From: Arthrobacter sp. APC 3897
GTDB lineage: Bacteria > Actinomycetota > Actinomycetes > Actinomycetales > Micrococcaceae
Direction of reading: 5' to 3'
Assembly (NCBI RefSeq): GCF_030407495.1
Contig: NZ_JASDDG010000013.1
Span: 29,834-93,833 of the forward strand
DNA: 64,000 nucleotides
Shown here: positions 53,511 to 62,411 of the stretch, one piece after another
Numbering within the stretch: position 1 is the stretch's first letter
Layout of the letters: each line of letters begins with the position of its first letter
The notes under the pieces: generated by a model
What the model was told of the DNA's origin: nothing
Database searches by the model: none
What the model saw: only the letters and a program-made list of their open reading frames with translations
Position numbers and translations under genes: made by a program

Positions 53511-54860
53511 GTGAAGGTTCTTATTGTCGGTGCCGGTCCGGCCGGTTCAACCGCTGCCTATTATCTGGCCCGCGCGGGCCAGGATGTCACCGTCCTGGAG
53601 AAAACATCCTTCCCCCGGGAAAAGGTCTGCGGCGACGGGCTGACGCCCCGCGCTGTCCGCGAAATCCAGCTCCTGGGCCTGCCGCATGAAGAATCCGAAG
53701 GCTGGCGCCGCAACAAGGGCCTGCGCCTGATCGCGGCCGGCCGCACCGTTGAACTGCCCTGGCCAACGCTTTCCGATTTTCCCGATTACGGGTTGATCCG
53801 CACCCGTCTGGGCTTTGATGAGGCTCTGGCGCGCCACGCCCAGGCGGCGGGGGCGCGCATCCTGGAACGGCACTCCGTCACCTCAGCGCTGCGGGACGAC
53901 GGCGGCCGGGTCACCGGTGTGGTTGCCAACGTGCTCGACGACGCCGGCCGGCGGACCGGGGAAACCCGCGAATTCTTCGCCGACGTGGTGCTGGCCGCTG
54001 ACGGCAATTCCTCCCGCACTGCTCTGAGCCTGGGCATCGAAAAGCGCGATGACCGGCCGCTGGGCGTGGCGGTGCGCACCTATTTCGAGAGCCCGCGCAG
54101 CAACGATGACTGGATGGAAGGGTGGCTGGAGCTTCCTGACGCCGCCGGAAATCCGCTGCCCGGTTACGGCTGGGTCTTTGGAGTGGGAGACGGAACGTCC
54201 AATGTGGGCCTGGGCATCCTGAATTCCTCCAAGGAGTTCGGCAAGCTGGACTACCGCAAGGTCCTGCGTGACTGGACCGCCGGTATGCCCGCGGAATGGG
54301 GTTTTACGCCGGAGAACCAGGTGGGGGAGATCCGCGGGGCGGCCCTGCCCATGGGGTTCAACCGCACACCGCATTATTCGCCGGGGCTGCTGCTGCTCGG
54401 CGACGCCGGCGGTATGGTCTCTCCGTTCAACGGCGAGGGCATTTCCTACGCGATGGAATCCGCACGGTTTGCCGCGGACTTCATCGTGGCAGGCGAGGCC
54501 GAGGCACGCAGCCCGGGGATCCTGTCCGCTGCGGCGGCCTTCGATTACCGGCTTTCCGGCTATGCCGGCCATATCCGCGATGAATGGGGAAGCCACTTCG
54601 CCCTGGGCGGGATCTTCGCCGGACTGATCGGCAAGCCGGCGATCATGAAGCTCGCGCTGCGCACCGGAATGCCGCTGCCCGTGCTGATGAAGTTTGTGGT
54701 GCGGATGCTGGCTAATCTCACGGACCGCAGCAACAAGGGTTTGGAGGATAGAGTTATTGCCGTACTGGAAGCACTGGTGCCGGCAGCCTCGAACCAAAAC
54801 GAGCACTCCCGCCCGTTGTCCAACCCGCTCCGACGAAAAGTTAGTCTAAACCGTGACTGA
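53511..54860 (+). CDS. Geranylgeranyl reductase family FAD protein
   Basis: This 449-residue FAD-dependent reductase has an N-terminal dinucleotide fold (VGAGPAGSTAAYYLARAG), FPREKVCGDGLTPRAVRE and the second FAD contact LLLGDAGGMVSPFNGEGIS. In actinobacteria this neighbour of menG is the MenJ-type enzyme that saturates one double bond of the menaquinone side chain. The GTG start abuts the menG stop codon. It is the likely source of a partly saturated menaquinone such as MK-9(H2), a common Arthrobacter quinone. Confidence 0.87.
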   Translation: MKVLIVGAGPAGSTAAYYLARAGQDVTVLEKTSFPREKVCGDGLTPRAVREIQLLGLPHEESEGWRRNKGLRLIAAGRTVELPWPTLSDFPDYGLIRTRLGFDEALARHAQAAGARILERHSVTSALRDDGGRVTGVVANVLDDAGRRTGETREFFADVVLAADGNSSRTALSLGIEKRDDRPLGVAVRTYFESPRSNDDWMEGWLELPDAAGNPLPGYGWVFGVGDGTSNVGLGILNSSKEFGKLDYRKVLRDWTAGMPAEWGFTPENQVGEIRGAALPMGFNRTPHYSPGLLLLGDAGGMVSPFNGEGISYAMESARFAADFIVAGEAEARSPGILSAAAAFDYRLSGYAGHIRDEWGSHFALGGIFAGLIGKPAIMKLALRTGMPLPVLMKFVVRMLANLTDRSNKGLEDRVIAVLEALVPAASNQNEHSRPLSNPLRRKVSLNRD

Positions 54861-55914
54861 ATCCTCGAACACCAGCCCGGATACTGCCGCTGACGATGCC
54901 CTGACCGCGCTCCCTGCCGGTTTTGCGCTCATCGCCGAAGACCCGCAGCTGGGTCCGTCGATTGCCGCATCCCTGGAATTGGTGGAAACCCGGCTGCTGG
55001 AGGCGATTTCCAATGCGGATCCTTTTGCAAATGCCACCTCGCGCCACCTGGCCCAGGCCGGCGGCAAACGGATCCGGCCGCTCCTGACGCTGCTGGCATC
55101 CCACCTGGGTCCGGAGCCGACCAATGACAAGGTGATCCAGGCCGCGGTCGTCGTTGAGCTGACCCACCTCGCCACGCTGTACCACGACGACGTGATGGAC
55201 TCCGCCCCGCTGCGCCGGGGCGCGCCCACGGCGCACGAGGTGTGGGGCAACTCGGTGGCGGTCCTTACCGGTGACCTGATCTTCGCCCGTGCCTCGTCCC
55301 TGGTGTCCGAGCTGGGCGGCGAAGCACTGGGCATCCAGGCACATACCTTTGAACGGCTCTGCATGGGGCAGCTGCATGAGACTGTGGGACCCCGCGAGGA
55401 CCAGGATCCGCTGGAGCATTATCTCGCGGTGATCTCCGGCAAGACAGCCTCGCTGATCGCGGCCTCCGGGCAGTTTGGCTCGCTGTTCTCCGGGGCGGAA
55501 CGGCAGTTCATCAACGTCATGGTCGAGTACGGCGAGAAGGTGGGTACCGCATTCCAGCTCGCGGACGACGTCATCGACGTTACCGGCCGCGAGGTGAAGT
55601 CCGGCAAGACACCGGGAACGGACCTGCGTGAAGGTGTTCCCACCCTGCCGGTTCTGATCCTGCGCCGCAATGCGGCGGCGGGCGACGCTGAAGCGGCTGC
55701 GGTCCTGGAACTGGTGGACGGGGACCTGAGCTCCGACGAGGCCCTGGCCGCCGCGGTTGAGGCCCTGCGGAAGAACCGGGCCACGGCAGAAGCCTGGGCC
55801 GTGGCACGGCAGTGGTCCGATGAAGCAGTAGCCGCCCTGGAACCGCTGCCGGACACTGTAGTGAAACAGGCACTGGCCAGCTTTGCCGTGGCTGTGGTGG
55901 AGCGGGACGTTTAG
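54853..55914 (+). CDS. Long-chain polyprenyl diphosphate synthase
   Basis: This 353-residue trans-prenyltransferase should make the menaquinone side chain. The first Asp-rich motif is YHDDVMDSAPLRRGAPTAH, the second LADDVIDVTG. The N-terminus begins with about 30 residues of Ser/Asp/Ala before the fold. The start GTG is 5 nt after TAGTCT (54842-54847) and overlaps the reductase by 8 nt, so it may also have its own leaderless promoter. Chain length cannot be read with certainty; it is of the octaprenyl/heptaprenyl class. Confidence 0.9.
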   Translation: MTESSNTSPDTAADDALTALPAGFALIAEDPQLGPSIAASLELVETRLLEAISNADPFANATSRHLAQAGGKRIRPLLTLLASHLGPEPTNDKVIQAAVVVELTHLATLYHDDVMDSAPLRRGAPTAHEVWGNSVAVLTGDLIFARASSLVSELGGEALGIQAHTFERLCMGQLHETVGPREDQDPLEHYLAVISGKTASLIAASGQFGSLFSGAERQFINVMVEYGEKVGTAFQLADDVIDVTGREVKSGKTPGTDLREGVPTLPVLILRRNAAAGDAEAAAVLELVDGDLSSDEALAAAVEALRKNRATAEAWAVARQWSDEAVAALEPLPDTVVKQALASFAVAVVERDV

Positions 55915-55968
55915 CGCGGGAGCGTAGTGGACGGCGGTGCCCGGCACAAGCATGGTGCGGGTACTTGC

Positions 55969-55996
55969 CGGACTTTCCCCAAGTCCGAACCGGTTC
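55969..55996. promoter_or_regulatory. Hairpin and GAACCGGTTC palindrome before the orphan elimination-domain gene
   Basis: CGGACTT (55969-55975) pairs with AAGTCCG (55981-55987), and a perfect 10-bp palindrome GAACCGGTTC (55987-55996) follows. They lie 56-83 bp before the ATG. The first may terminate the prenyltransferase transcript and the second may be an operator. Confidence 0.4.
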
Positions 55997-56051
55997 TTGG
56001 AGTTTGTGGCACCCTTTGGGGACATCAGAGCCGCGAAGTCCAGGGGGAAAC

Positions 56052-57038
56052 ATGAGTCAGGTTGCACACACGCGCGCCGCGGGGCGGGAGCAGCGGAAGG
56101 CGCCGGGGTATCCCGGGCCGCAGGAGACCGCTCCCACAGTCTGGTGGTCCCTGACAGTGGAACCGGCACGTCCGGAGGTTTGTGACGCCCTCATCAGGCG
56201 TGTGATCACACCGCTGTGTACCCGGGCAAGGTCCTGGGGCGCGGGCAAAAGCTTTTATTCCCGCACCCTGGATACCGCGAAGCCGCACGTGCAGCTGCAT
56301 TTGCTGGTTCACTCGGATGTGACACCCCGGCTGAACGGGTTCGCGCAGGCACTCGCGGCCCAGTGCTCCGGCGAGCTGGGAGAGCTGAACCTTTCCGAGC
56401 GCAACTGGGGGTTTTATCCGCCCCGCCAGGGGGAAGCCGCCTCCCCGCGGGTTGAGCGGGCCCTGGCGGTCTTCGGCGGCTGTGAAGGTATTGCCCTGAC
56501 CAGTGAAGTGGCTGAACTGTCTTCGGACCTCTCGGCCTGGGCGCTCGGACGCTTTCCCACCCCCAGAGCCCGCTCGCCGTTTGCTGCGCTGCTGCTTTTT
56601 GATACGGCCCATTCCCTGATGAGCGGACCCCGCTCCGCGCTTTGGGCGGATCGCAGGGGTCTGAGCTGGGACTACTACTGGGCAGAACATCTGCGCGGCT
56701 GCACCGGGTCCGGAGCACCCGGGGCGGAGCGCGCACGCCGGGTCCCGGCCCCGCAGCAGGCTTCGCAGATCCGGACTGCGCACAACATTATGTGTGCGGT
56801 CGCGTCCGATCCTTCCGTGGACACCTGGCGCAAACGCTGGTCCCGTGCAGTGGACACGTATCTGTACCGGGCGGATAAAGCCCGCATCAGCCGCAGCGCT
56901 CAATTCCTGGCCATGTACCAAAGCCGGACAACGCTCAACCGCTTTGGTATTACTCCGCAGGAAGAGGCCGTCCTGGGGATCTACGCGCATGCATGGAGCA
57001 AAGAGCATGAGCCCGCGACCGGCCGGGAACGTTCCTAG
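56052..57038 (+). CDS. Stand-alone protein like the thiopeptide/lanthipeptide elimination domain
   Basis: This 328-residue protein resembles the C-terminal, thiopeptide-type bacteriocin biosynthesis domain (PF14028-like). Visible features are VWWSLTVEPARPEVCDALIR at the N-terminus, the DTAKPHVQLHLLVHSD segment typical of the domain, and near the C-terminus the pattern LNRFGITPQEEAVLGIYAHA, matching the conserved NRxG...EE...A. No LanB glutamylation gene, precursor peptide or YcaO lies in the window. The start ATG at 56052 has AGGGGGAAAC upstream. The assignment is by pattern only; catalytic activity is unproven. Confidence 0.6.
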   Translation: MSQVAHTRAAGREQRKAPGYPGPQETAPTVWWSLTVEPARPEVCDALIRRVITPLCTRARSWGAGKSFYSRTLDTAKPHVQLHLLVHSDVTPRLNGFAQALAAQCSGELGELNLSERNWGFYPPRQGEAASPRVERALAVFGGCEGIALTSEVAELSSDLSAWALGRFPTPRARSPFAALLLFDTAHSLMSGPRSALWADRRGLSWDYYWAEHLRGCTGSGAPGAERARRVPAPQQASQIRTAHNIMCAVASDPSVDTWRKRWSRAVDTYLYRADKARISRSAQFLAMYQSRTTLNRFGITPQEEAVLGIYAHAWSKEHEPATGRERS

Positions 57039-57050
57039 GAACGTTCCCGG
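57023..57050. repeat. Perfect 28-bp palindrome spanning the stop codon
   Basis: Each half carries GGAACGTTCC, itself palindromic, and the two halves (57023-57035 and 57038-57050) meet at the dinucleotide TA. The TAG stop (57036-57038) is in the centre. It is a symmetrical DNA site, or a cruciform or terminator stem. Confidence 0.85.
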
Positions 57051-57070
57051 GAACACTGTCGGGATTTTTT
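57046..57070 (+). terminator. Terminator of the orphan elimination-domain gene
   Basis: CCCG (57046-57049) and CGGG (57060-57063) form a short stem right after the palindrome, followed by six T (57065-57070). The palindrome and this T-run could act together. Confidence 0.55.
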
Positions 57071-57071
57071 G

Positions 57072-57563
57072 CTACAGGACGGCGCGGAGCTCTGCGGCCT
57101 TCCGGGCCCGGACAGCCGGGTCCACGATCGGGCGCTTGGGCGTGAAATAGAGCCCGTCATTGTCCCAGCGGGGCAGCACGTGCTGATGATAGTGCCAGAC
57201 ATGCTGGCTGCCGGCGGGTTCGTTGTGCTGCCGGGTGGTAACGCCGTCGGGCCGCCAGGCCTTCTTGATGGCCACCGCCATGTCGCGGGTGACAATCATG
57301 AGGCGGGCGGCGACGTCGTCGGGCAGTTCATACAGCAGCTCAAAATGCTCCCGCGGCGTCACCAGGACGTGACCCGGTTCCGGATCGAAGCCGTGCGAGG
57401 CGATGAACGCCAGCACCAGGTCATCGGAATACACCAGGTCCCCCGGCTCGCAGAGGTTGTCCGGAAAAGCGAACTCTCCCGAAGCCATGTCACAGAACGG
57501 GCACTGGTAGTTCTCCGGCGCGTGGCTGGGCCACGCCTCATCGACGGTGCCTGGCTGCTGCAT
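57072..57563 (-). CDS. HIT family hydrolase
   Basis: This 163-residue histidine-triad protein has the HIT motif in HVWHYHQHVLPR. Two Cys in CPFCDMASG near the N-terminus form half of a zinc site typical of HIT hydrolases. It is expected to hydrolyse nucleoside phosphoramidates or dinucleoside polyphosphates. The start ATG at 57563 follows GGAAGGAATACCGC. The upstream open frame on the same strand runs into the next gene and is not used. Confidence 0.9.
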   Translation of the reverse strand: MQQPGTVDEAWPSHAPENYQCPFCDMASGEFAFPDNLCEPGDLVYSDDLVLAFIASHGFDPEPGHVLVTPREHFELLYELPDDVAARLMIVTRDMAVAIKKAWRPDGVTTRQHNEPAGSQHVWHYHQHVLPRWDNDGLYFTPKRPIVDPAVRARKAAELRAVL

Positions 57564-57586
57564 GCGGTATTCCTTCCGGGCAGGTG

Positions 57587-58012
57587 TTAGTTCGGGTCTT
57601 CCTCGAAGACCCACTCGAACATGTCGAAGACGTATTCGCTGAAGGTCCCCTCTTCGCTTTGCCAGTCGCCGCGGGCGTTGTTGCGACGCCACACGATCGG
57701 GTCCGGCACGTCCAGCTGGTCCACACGGAAGCCCCAGACGAACTTCTCATCCTCGTCCTCGAGGAAGAGCAGGTAGCCGTCTTCGACCTCCAGCTCGTCC
57801 GGGTCCCAGAAGAAGTGGTAGGCCTCCATGAGGTCTTCGCTGTTGCCCAGGGCCAGGTAGAACTCCCGCAGCACCAGGGGGATGGTGAAGTCGTGGGCGT
57901 CGAGCATTTCGTTGAGAATGTCGGCGGGGATGCCGTCTTCTTCTTCGCGCCAGTCGTCCTCAAGGTACTTGGGGACCAGGGCTTTGAATTTGTCCAGGAA
58001 CATTTGGCTCAA
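57587..58012 (-). CDS. Acidic SMI1/KNR4-like protein
   Basis: This protein of about 141 residues is very acidic and rich in Phe, Trp and Asp. The arrangement IPLVLREFYLALG, then LLFLEDEDEKFVWGFRVDQL and a Trp/Phe-rich C-terminus resembles the SUKH (SMI1/KNR4) fold used by many polymorphic-toxin immunity proteins. The start is uncertain: TTG at 58012 has GGAGA in front; ATG at 58003 and TTG at 58024 are alternatives. No toxin gene is adjacent, so a housekeeping or orphan-immunity role is open. Confidence 0.7.
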   Translation of the reverse strand: MSQMFLDKFKALVPKYLEDDWREEEDGIPADILNEMLDAHDFTIPLVLREFYLALGNSEDLMEAYHFFWDPDELEVEDGYLLFLEDEDEKFVWGFRVDQLDVPDPIVWRRNNARGDWQSEEGTFSEYVFDMFEWVFEEDPN

Positions 58013-58090
58013 TGGGGTCTCCAAAATTGCGGGTGGTGTACTTCAATCCTAGCCGCGGGAGGAGGCTGCCGGGTGCACCCGTCACCGGCG

Positions 58091-58723
58091 TCAGGGCAGG
58101 CGCGCGGCCATGCCGGGGTAGTCCAGGACGGCGCCGTCTGCATCCACCGTCAGCTCGGCCGTGAACCCGCGGGAGGTGGAACTGTAGAGGACCACGCCGT
58201 AGCCGCGGTCCTCGTCATAGGCGGAAACCTGGGAGTAGACCTGTTTGCTGGGGAGCACCCGCAGGCTGGGCATTTCCACCCACGCCGCGGTGAGCTTGGT
58301 GTCATCCGCAGGAGCCGATGCGTTCAGCAGGTCCAGGCGGAGGATGGGCATGGTGTTGGTCAGCGGACACAGGGCAAGGTCAACGTCTTGGGCATTGTCC
58401 AGCGCTCGGGTGTCCTCGATGCCGGGGGCGGGCAGGCTGGAGTTCCCGGACACCTGAGTGTCAACGGTCCATTTCCCTTCGGGGGAGCGCATGAGTTCCA
58501 GGGACCGTGACCAGCCGGGTGCTTCGACCCGGATGCTGAAGCGGGTGGTCACCCAGCCCGGAGACGTGGAAAGCGTCCAGGACGCCGTGTACTCATCGGT
58601 GACCGAGGTGCCGCCGGCAGCCAGTTCCCGGTCCCGAAACGATACGGCCGCGGTGTCATGGCGTGCGGTGTCTTCCAGACCCTGCCAGCGGAGAGTTCGG
58701 GCGGGTCGCACGCAGTTTTCCAT
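58091..58723 (-). CDS. Putative glycolipid-binding domain protein (PF06475-like)
   Basis: This 210-residue soluble beta-rich protein matches the pattern of PF06475: RWQGLEDTARHDTA at the N-terminus, a central DVDLALCPLTNTMPILRLDL, TAAWVEMPSLRVLPSKQVYS and the final FTAELTVDADGAVLDYPGMA. The fold is related to lipoprotein-localisation proteins, and the biological ligand is unknown. The gene is single with short intergenic gaps. Confidence 0.8.
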   Translation of the reverse strand: MENCVRPARTLRWQGLEDTARHDTAAVSFRDRELAAGGTSVTDEYTASWTLSTSPGWVTTRFSIRVEAPGWSRSLELMRSPEGKWTVDTQVSGNSSLPAPGIEDTRALDNAQDVDLALCPLTNTMPILRLDLLNASAPADDTKLTAAWVEMPSLRVLPSKQVYSQVSAYDEDRGYGVVLYSSTSRGFTAELTVDADGAVLDYPGMAARLP

Positions 58724-58841
58724 CCCCCCACATTATGGTTACCGGGCGGTAAGCGGCAACGAGAGGTGTCCGCCCTCCTCAAATCCAGGTGACGGCCCGC
58801 ATAGTTCCTCCGTGGCCAGGCACCGCTAGAGGACCTGCCCG

Positions 58842-60794
58842 CTACCAGATGCTGACGCGCTGCTCCGGATCCAGCCACATGCCGTCGGAGGCGGTGACGT
58901 TGAACGCTTCGTGGAAGGCATCGAGGTTGCGGGCTATGGCGTTGGTGCGGAACTCGTTGGGGGAGTGGGGATCGGTTGCCAGTCTCCGGACCGCTTCCTC
59001 GGAACGGATTACCTGGCGCCATACGGCTGCCCAAGACATGAAGAACCGCTGCCGGCCCGTGACCCCGTCAATGACCTCCGGCTCGGCCCCGTCCAGGCTG
59101 AGGAGGTAGGCCTTGTACGCAATCGCCAGACCGCCGAGGTCGCCGATGTTCTCACCCAGCGTCAGCTTTCCGTTCACCTTGTGGCCGGGTGCGGCATACG
59201 GGGAGAGCGCGTCATACTGCGCCACCAACTTGGCGGTCAATGCTTCGAACGCGGTCCGGTCTTCGTCAGTCCACCAGTTCCGCAGTGCGCCGCTGCCATC
59301 GAACTGCGAACCCTGGTCGTCGAATCCGTGGCCGATTTCATGGCCGATTACTGCCCCGATTCCTCCGTAGTTCACGGCGTCGTCTGCTTCTGCGTTGAAG
59401 AAGGGCGGCTGGAGGATCGCGGCGGGAAAGACAATCTCGTTGAGCGTGCGGTGGTAGTAGGCGTTCACCGTCTGCGGTGTCAGGCGCCATTTGGCGAGGT
59501 CAACCGGTTTGCCGATCTCGTCCAGGTGCCGTTCAACGTCAGCGTCATGGGCCCGTTCAATATTTCCCAGCAAGTCAGCCGGATCGATCTCAACGTCAGA
59601 GTAATCGGTCCAGACGTCCGGGAATCCCACCTTGGAACGGAAGGACTTCAGCTTTAACAGCGCTTCGGCCTTAGTCTCTTCGCCCATCCAGTCCAAGGAA
59701 GAGATGCTGTCCCGATAGGCCTCGGTCAGATTGGCCACCAGGGACTCCATGCGGGCTTTATGGCCGGCGGGGAAGTGCCGTTCCACGTAAATGCGCCCCA
59801 CCGCTTCGCCCAGGTTTGCCTCAACGACGGCGACCCCCCGCTTCCACCGCTCCCTGTTCCGGGGTGTCCCGCTGAGTGTGGTGCCGTAGAAGCTGAAGTG
59901 CGCGTCCACAAACTCGGAAGACAGATAGGGCGCTGCCGAACCAAGGGCCCGCAGGGTCAGCCACTCCTTCCAGGTGTCCAGGGACTCGGACTCGAGTAAG
60001 GCGGCGGCACCGGCGAAGAAGTCCGGAGTGCTGAGAACAATCTCATCCCGTTTGGCCGGTTCCACCCGGGCAGCCTCGAACCACGTGTCCAGCAGAGGAA
60101 AGAGGTTAACAGCTTCAGCGGCTGTCATGAGGTTGTAAGTCTTGTGGGCGTCCCGCAGCGTCACCCGGTCCCAGTGGTGTGATGCCAGTGCCCGTTCGAG
60201 CGCGATGACGCGCAGGGCCGCGGCCTGGGCGTCAGGGATTTCAGCGAGGGTGAACAGCCTGGCCGCGTAATCGCCGTAGGCCGCTGCCATCGGCGCAAAC
60301 TTGTCGTCCCGGTAATAGGACTCATCCGGCAGCCCCAGACCGCCCTGCCCGAGATGGAGGATCACCCGTTCAGGGTTTCCCGCGTCCGGGGCAGGGTAGA
60401 AGGAAAACAAGCCCTGGACATTAGAACGGAACAGCCGGCCAAGCAGGCTGACGAGCTCTTCGGCCGAGCCCGCCCCGCGGATGTGCTCCAAGCGTTCCTG
60501 CAGGGGTTTCAACCCCAAACTGTCAACCGCAGCAACGTCCATGAAACTGGAGTAGAGACCGCCAATTTGCTGCTCGACGCCGGATGCGGACTCTCCTTTG
60601 GCAGCGGCTTCTTCGATAATCGCCTTCACCGCCAGTTCCGCTTCATCGCGCAGCGCAGTGAAGGTGCCTTCCAGCGGCCTGTCGTCAGGGATGGCGGTGC
60701 TGCTGAGCCACCCGCCGTTGACGTGCCGGTAGAGGTCGTCCTGGGGTCGGACGCTGTTGTCAGCACTGGAAAAATCGATCCCCGACTGCGGCAT
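58842..60794 (-). CDS. M13 family zinc metallopeptidase (PepO-type)
   Basis: This 650-residue endopeptidase of the neprilysin family has the catalytic NAYYHRTLNEIVFPAAILQP, the zinc motif HEIGHGFDDQG, and GENIGDLGGLAIAYKAY with the third ligand Glu. The C-terminus ends DGMWLDPEQRVSIW, normal for bacterial M13. There is no signal peptide, so it is cytosolic. The start ATG at 60794 follows AGGAGCCACCC; longer in-frame starts lack support. Confidence 0.93.
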   Translation of the reverse strand: MPQSGIDFSSADNSVRPQDDLYRHVNGGWLSSTAIPDDRPLEGTFTALRDEAELAVKAIIEEAAAKGESASGVEQQIGGLYSSFMDVAAVDSLGLKPLQERLEHIRGAGSAEELVSLLGRLFRSNVQGLFSFYPAPDAGNPERVILHLGQGGLGLPDESYYRDDKFAPMAAAYGDYAARLFTLAEIPDAQAAALRVIALERALASHHWDRVTLRDAHKTYNLMTAAEAVNLFPLLDTWFEAARVEPAKRDEIVLSTPDFFAGAAALLESESLDTWKEWLTLRALGSAAPYLSSEFVDAHFSFYGTTLSGTPRNRERWKRGVAVVEANLGEAVGRIYVERHFPAGHKARMESLVANLTEAYRDSISSLDWMGEETKAEALLKLKSFRSKVGFPDVWTDYSDVEIDPADLLGNIERAHDADVERHLDEIGKPVDLAKWRLTPQTVNAYYHRTLNEIVFPAAILQPPFFNAEADDAVNYGGIGAVIGHEIGHGFDDQGSQFDGSGALRNWWTDEDRTAFEALTAKLVAQYDALSPYAAPGHKVNGKLTLGENIGDLGGLAIAYKAYLLSLDGAEPEVIDGVTGRQRFFMSWAAVWRQVIRSEEAVRRLATDPHSPNEFRTNAIARNLDAFHEAFNVTASDGMWLDPEQRVSIW

Positions 60795-60919
60795 GGGTGG
60801 CTCCTCGTGTGAACGCTGCATCGGGCACTTCAGCGGGTGCGGCGTCTGCATAGTGGTGGTTGGCACTGCGGTTACCTGCACGGTACTAGACAATTCAGAG
60901 AAGGTTTACGTCCCGCTTC

Positions 60920-62344
60920 TCAGGCCGCGCCCAACCCGAGACGGCGAACACTGAGCGCCAGGAACAGATGCACGCGGTCCGCGGTGACGGCGGGGTCATA
61001 GCCGGTCAGCTCGGTGATCTGGCCCAGGCGGTAGCGCACTGTGTTTCGATGCAGTCCCAGCTCATCCGCCACGGCAGCCACGGATCCGTTCAAAGAGAGG
61101 TAATGATCCAGGGTTTCCAGCAGGTTCGCGTCGTGGGCAGCGTCAAAGTCCGTCAGCGGGTCCAGCGCTTCGGCGGCGAGAGCGGCCAGCGGAACATCGG
61201 TGCCGGACATCAGCAGCGAGGTGAGGCTCAGCCGCTCCGGTTCGTTGAGGCTCTGGCCGCGCTGCAGGGCCTCCTTAGCCTCGAAGTAGCTCCAGCGCAG
61301 CCCGGCGTGGTCCGCGTAGGAGCCGCCGACGCCGATCTTCGCGGTGAGCCCGCTCCCGTAGAGGTACCCGGAAAGGATCCGGGCAAGATCGGGGCGGGAG
61401 CCCTGCGGAACCACAACAACAAGCCGGTCCTCGACGACTGCGGTGGCGGCGCCGTCGAACTCCGCAGGCAGCGGCAGAGCCGGCAGCGAGCGCACCTGTC
61501 CGGAAGCGGCTTCCACCAGGAGGGTAACGTTGCGTCCGGTCATGGGGATGCCGGCCGCCTGAAGGCGCATCGAGGCATCGGTTCCGGTGAGCCGGCCCGC
61601 GACGACGTCGGCCAGGAGCTGGCCGGTCACGGCACGTTCACGGCTGCGCCGGCGAGCCTGGTTGCTCAGCTCCACACTGATCAGGCTTTGGGCATAGGCC
61701 ACAATATCCGGACGGAGATAGGGTTCAGCGATCATCAGGGTACAGCGGTCCCTGAGGCCGGTGGCGATCGGAAGGCGTTGGCGCGGTCCGGATTCGGCCC
61801 GGGCGCCCGTGGTGAACAGCCGGGCGCCGTATTGGTACAGGGCAACCGGACTGTCCAGCAGCATGGACAGTTCCTGCAGCAGTCCGGGCAGGCCTTTCCC
61901 TCCCAGCAGTGCCGACGCCAGGGACTGGTGTGCTGCGAGCAGATCGCGAAGCTGCGTGACGTGATCGGCCGCCAGGGCGTCCGCCACCATCTTGCCCAGG
62001 GCCACGAACGGAGTTTCATAGGGAACTTCGAAAACGCACAGGCCGCGCTGGGCGGCCGCTTCAAGAAGTGCCGCCGGCACCTTGGCATGGCTGAGACCGG
62101 TGCCAAAACCAATGGCCAGCGCACCGGCCCGGTGCACACTGTCCACGAAACTGCGCTGCACGGCTCCGCTGCGCTGCCGCACACCTGTTGTCAACACCAC
62201 TTCGCCGCCGCCCAGGAACGGAAACGGGTCTTCCAATTCGGTCACTGCAACCCACTGCAGGGGAGCAGGGGTGAGCTCGGCGGTGCCGCAGCTGCGCAGG
62301 TTGAGGCCCGGGGCGGCGAGGAGGTCGGAGAGCTGGATCGGCAT
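60920..62344 (-). CDS. PucR family regulator
   Basis: This 474-residue protein has an N-terminal PucR domain (SDLLAAPGLNLRSCGTAELT, with GDGEVVLTTGV-like sequence), a central GGDEF-like region and the C-terminal HTH of the family, NGSVAAVADELGLHRNTVRY. It regulates purine, polyamine or amino-acid catabolism in response to the pathway substrate. It is divergent from an aminobutyraldehyde dehydrogenase, so it probably controls that gene. ATG at 62344 lies 6 nt after TATAGT on the minus strand, so translation may be leaderless. Confidence 0.85.
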   Translation of the reverse strand: MPIQLSDLLAAPGLNLRSCGTAELTPAPLQWVAVTELEDPFPFLGGGEVVLTTGVRQRSGAVQRSFVDSVHRAGALAIGFGTGLSHAKVPAALLEAAAQRGLCVFEVPYETPFVALGKMVADALAADHVTQLRDLLAAHQSLASALLGGKGLPGLLQELSMLLDSPVALYQYGARLFTTGARAESGPRQRLPIATGLRDRCTLMIAEPYLRPDIVAYAQSLISVELSNQARRRSRERAVTGQLLADVVAGRLTGTDASMRLQAAGIPMTGRNVTLLVEAASGQVRSLPALPLPAEFDGAATAVVEDRLVVVVPQGSRPDLARILSGYLYGSGLTAKIGVGGSYADHAGLRWSYFEAKEALQRGQSLNEPERLSLTSLLMSGTDVPLAALAAEALDPLTDFDAAHDANLLETLDHYLSLNGSVAAVADELGLHRNTVRYRLGQITELTGYDPAVTADRVHLFLALSVRRLGLGAA

Positions 62345-62411
62345 TTAGCAACTATACGGTCAGGCGTTGGTCGCCTGCACAGACTCCGGTGGTGTGTGTT
62401 GTAGTTTTGCC

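Noticed and set aside
54841..56169. 442-codon antisense frame opposite the prenyltransferase
   Set aside because: It crosses several genes' boundaries and shows no conserved motif.
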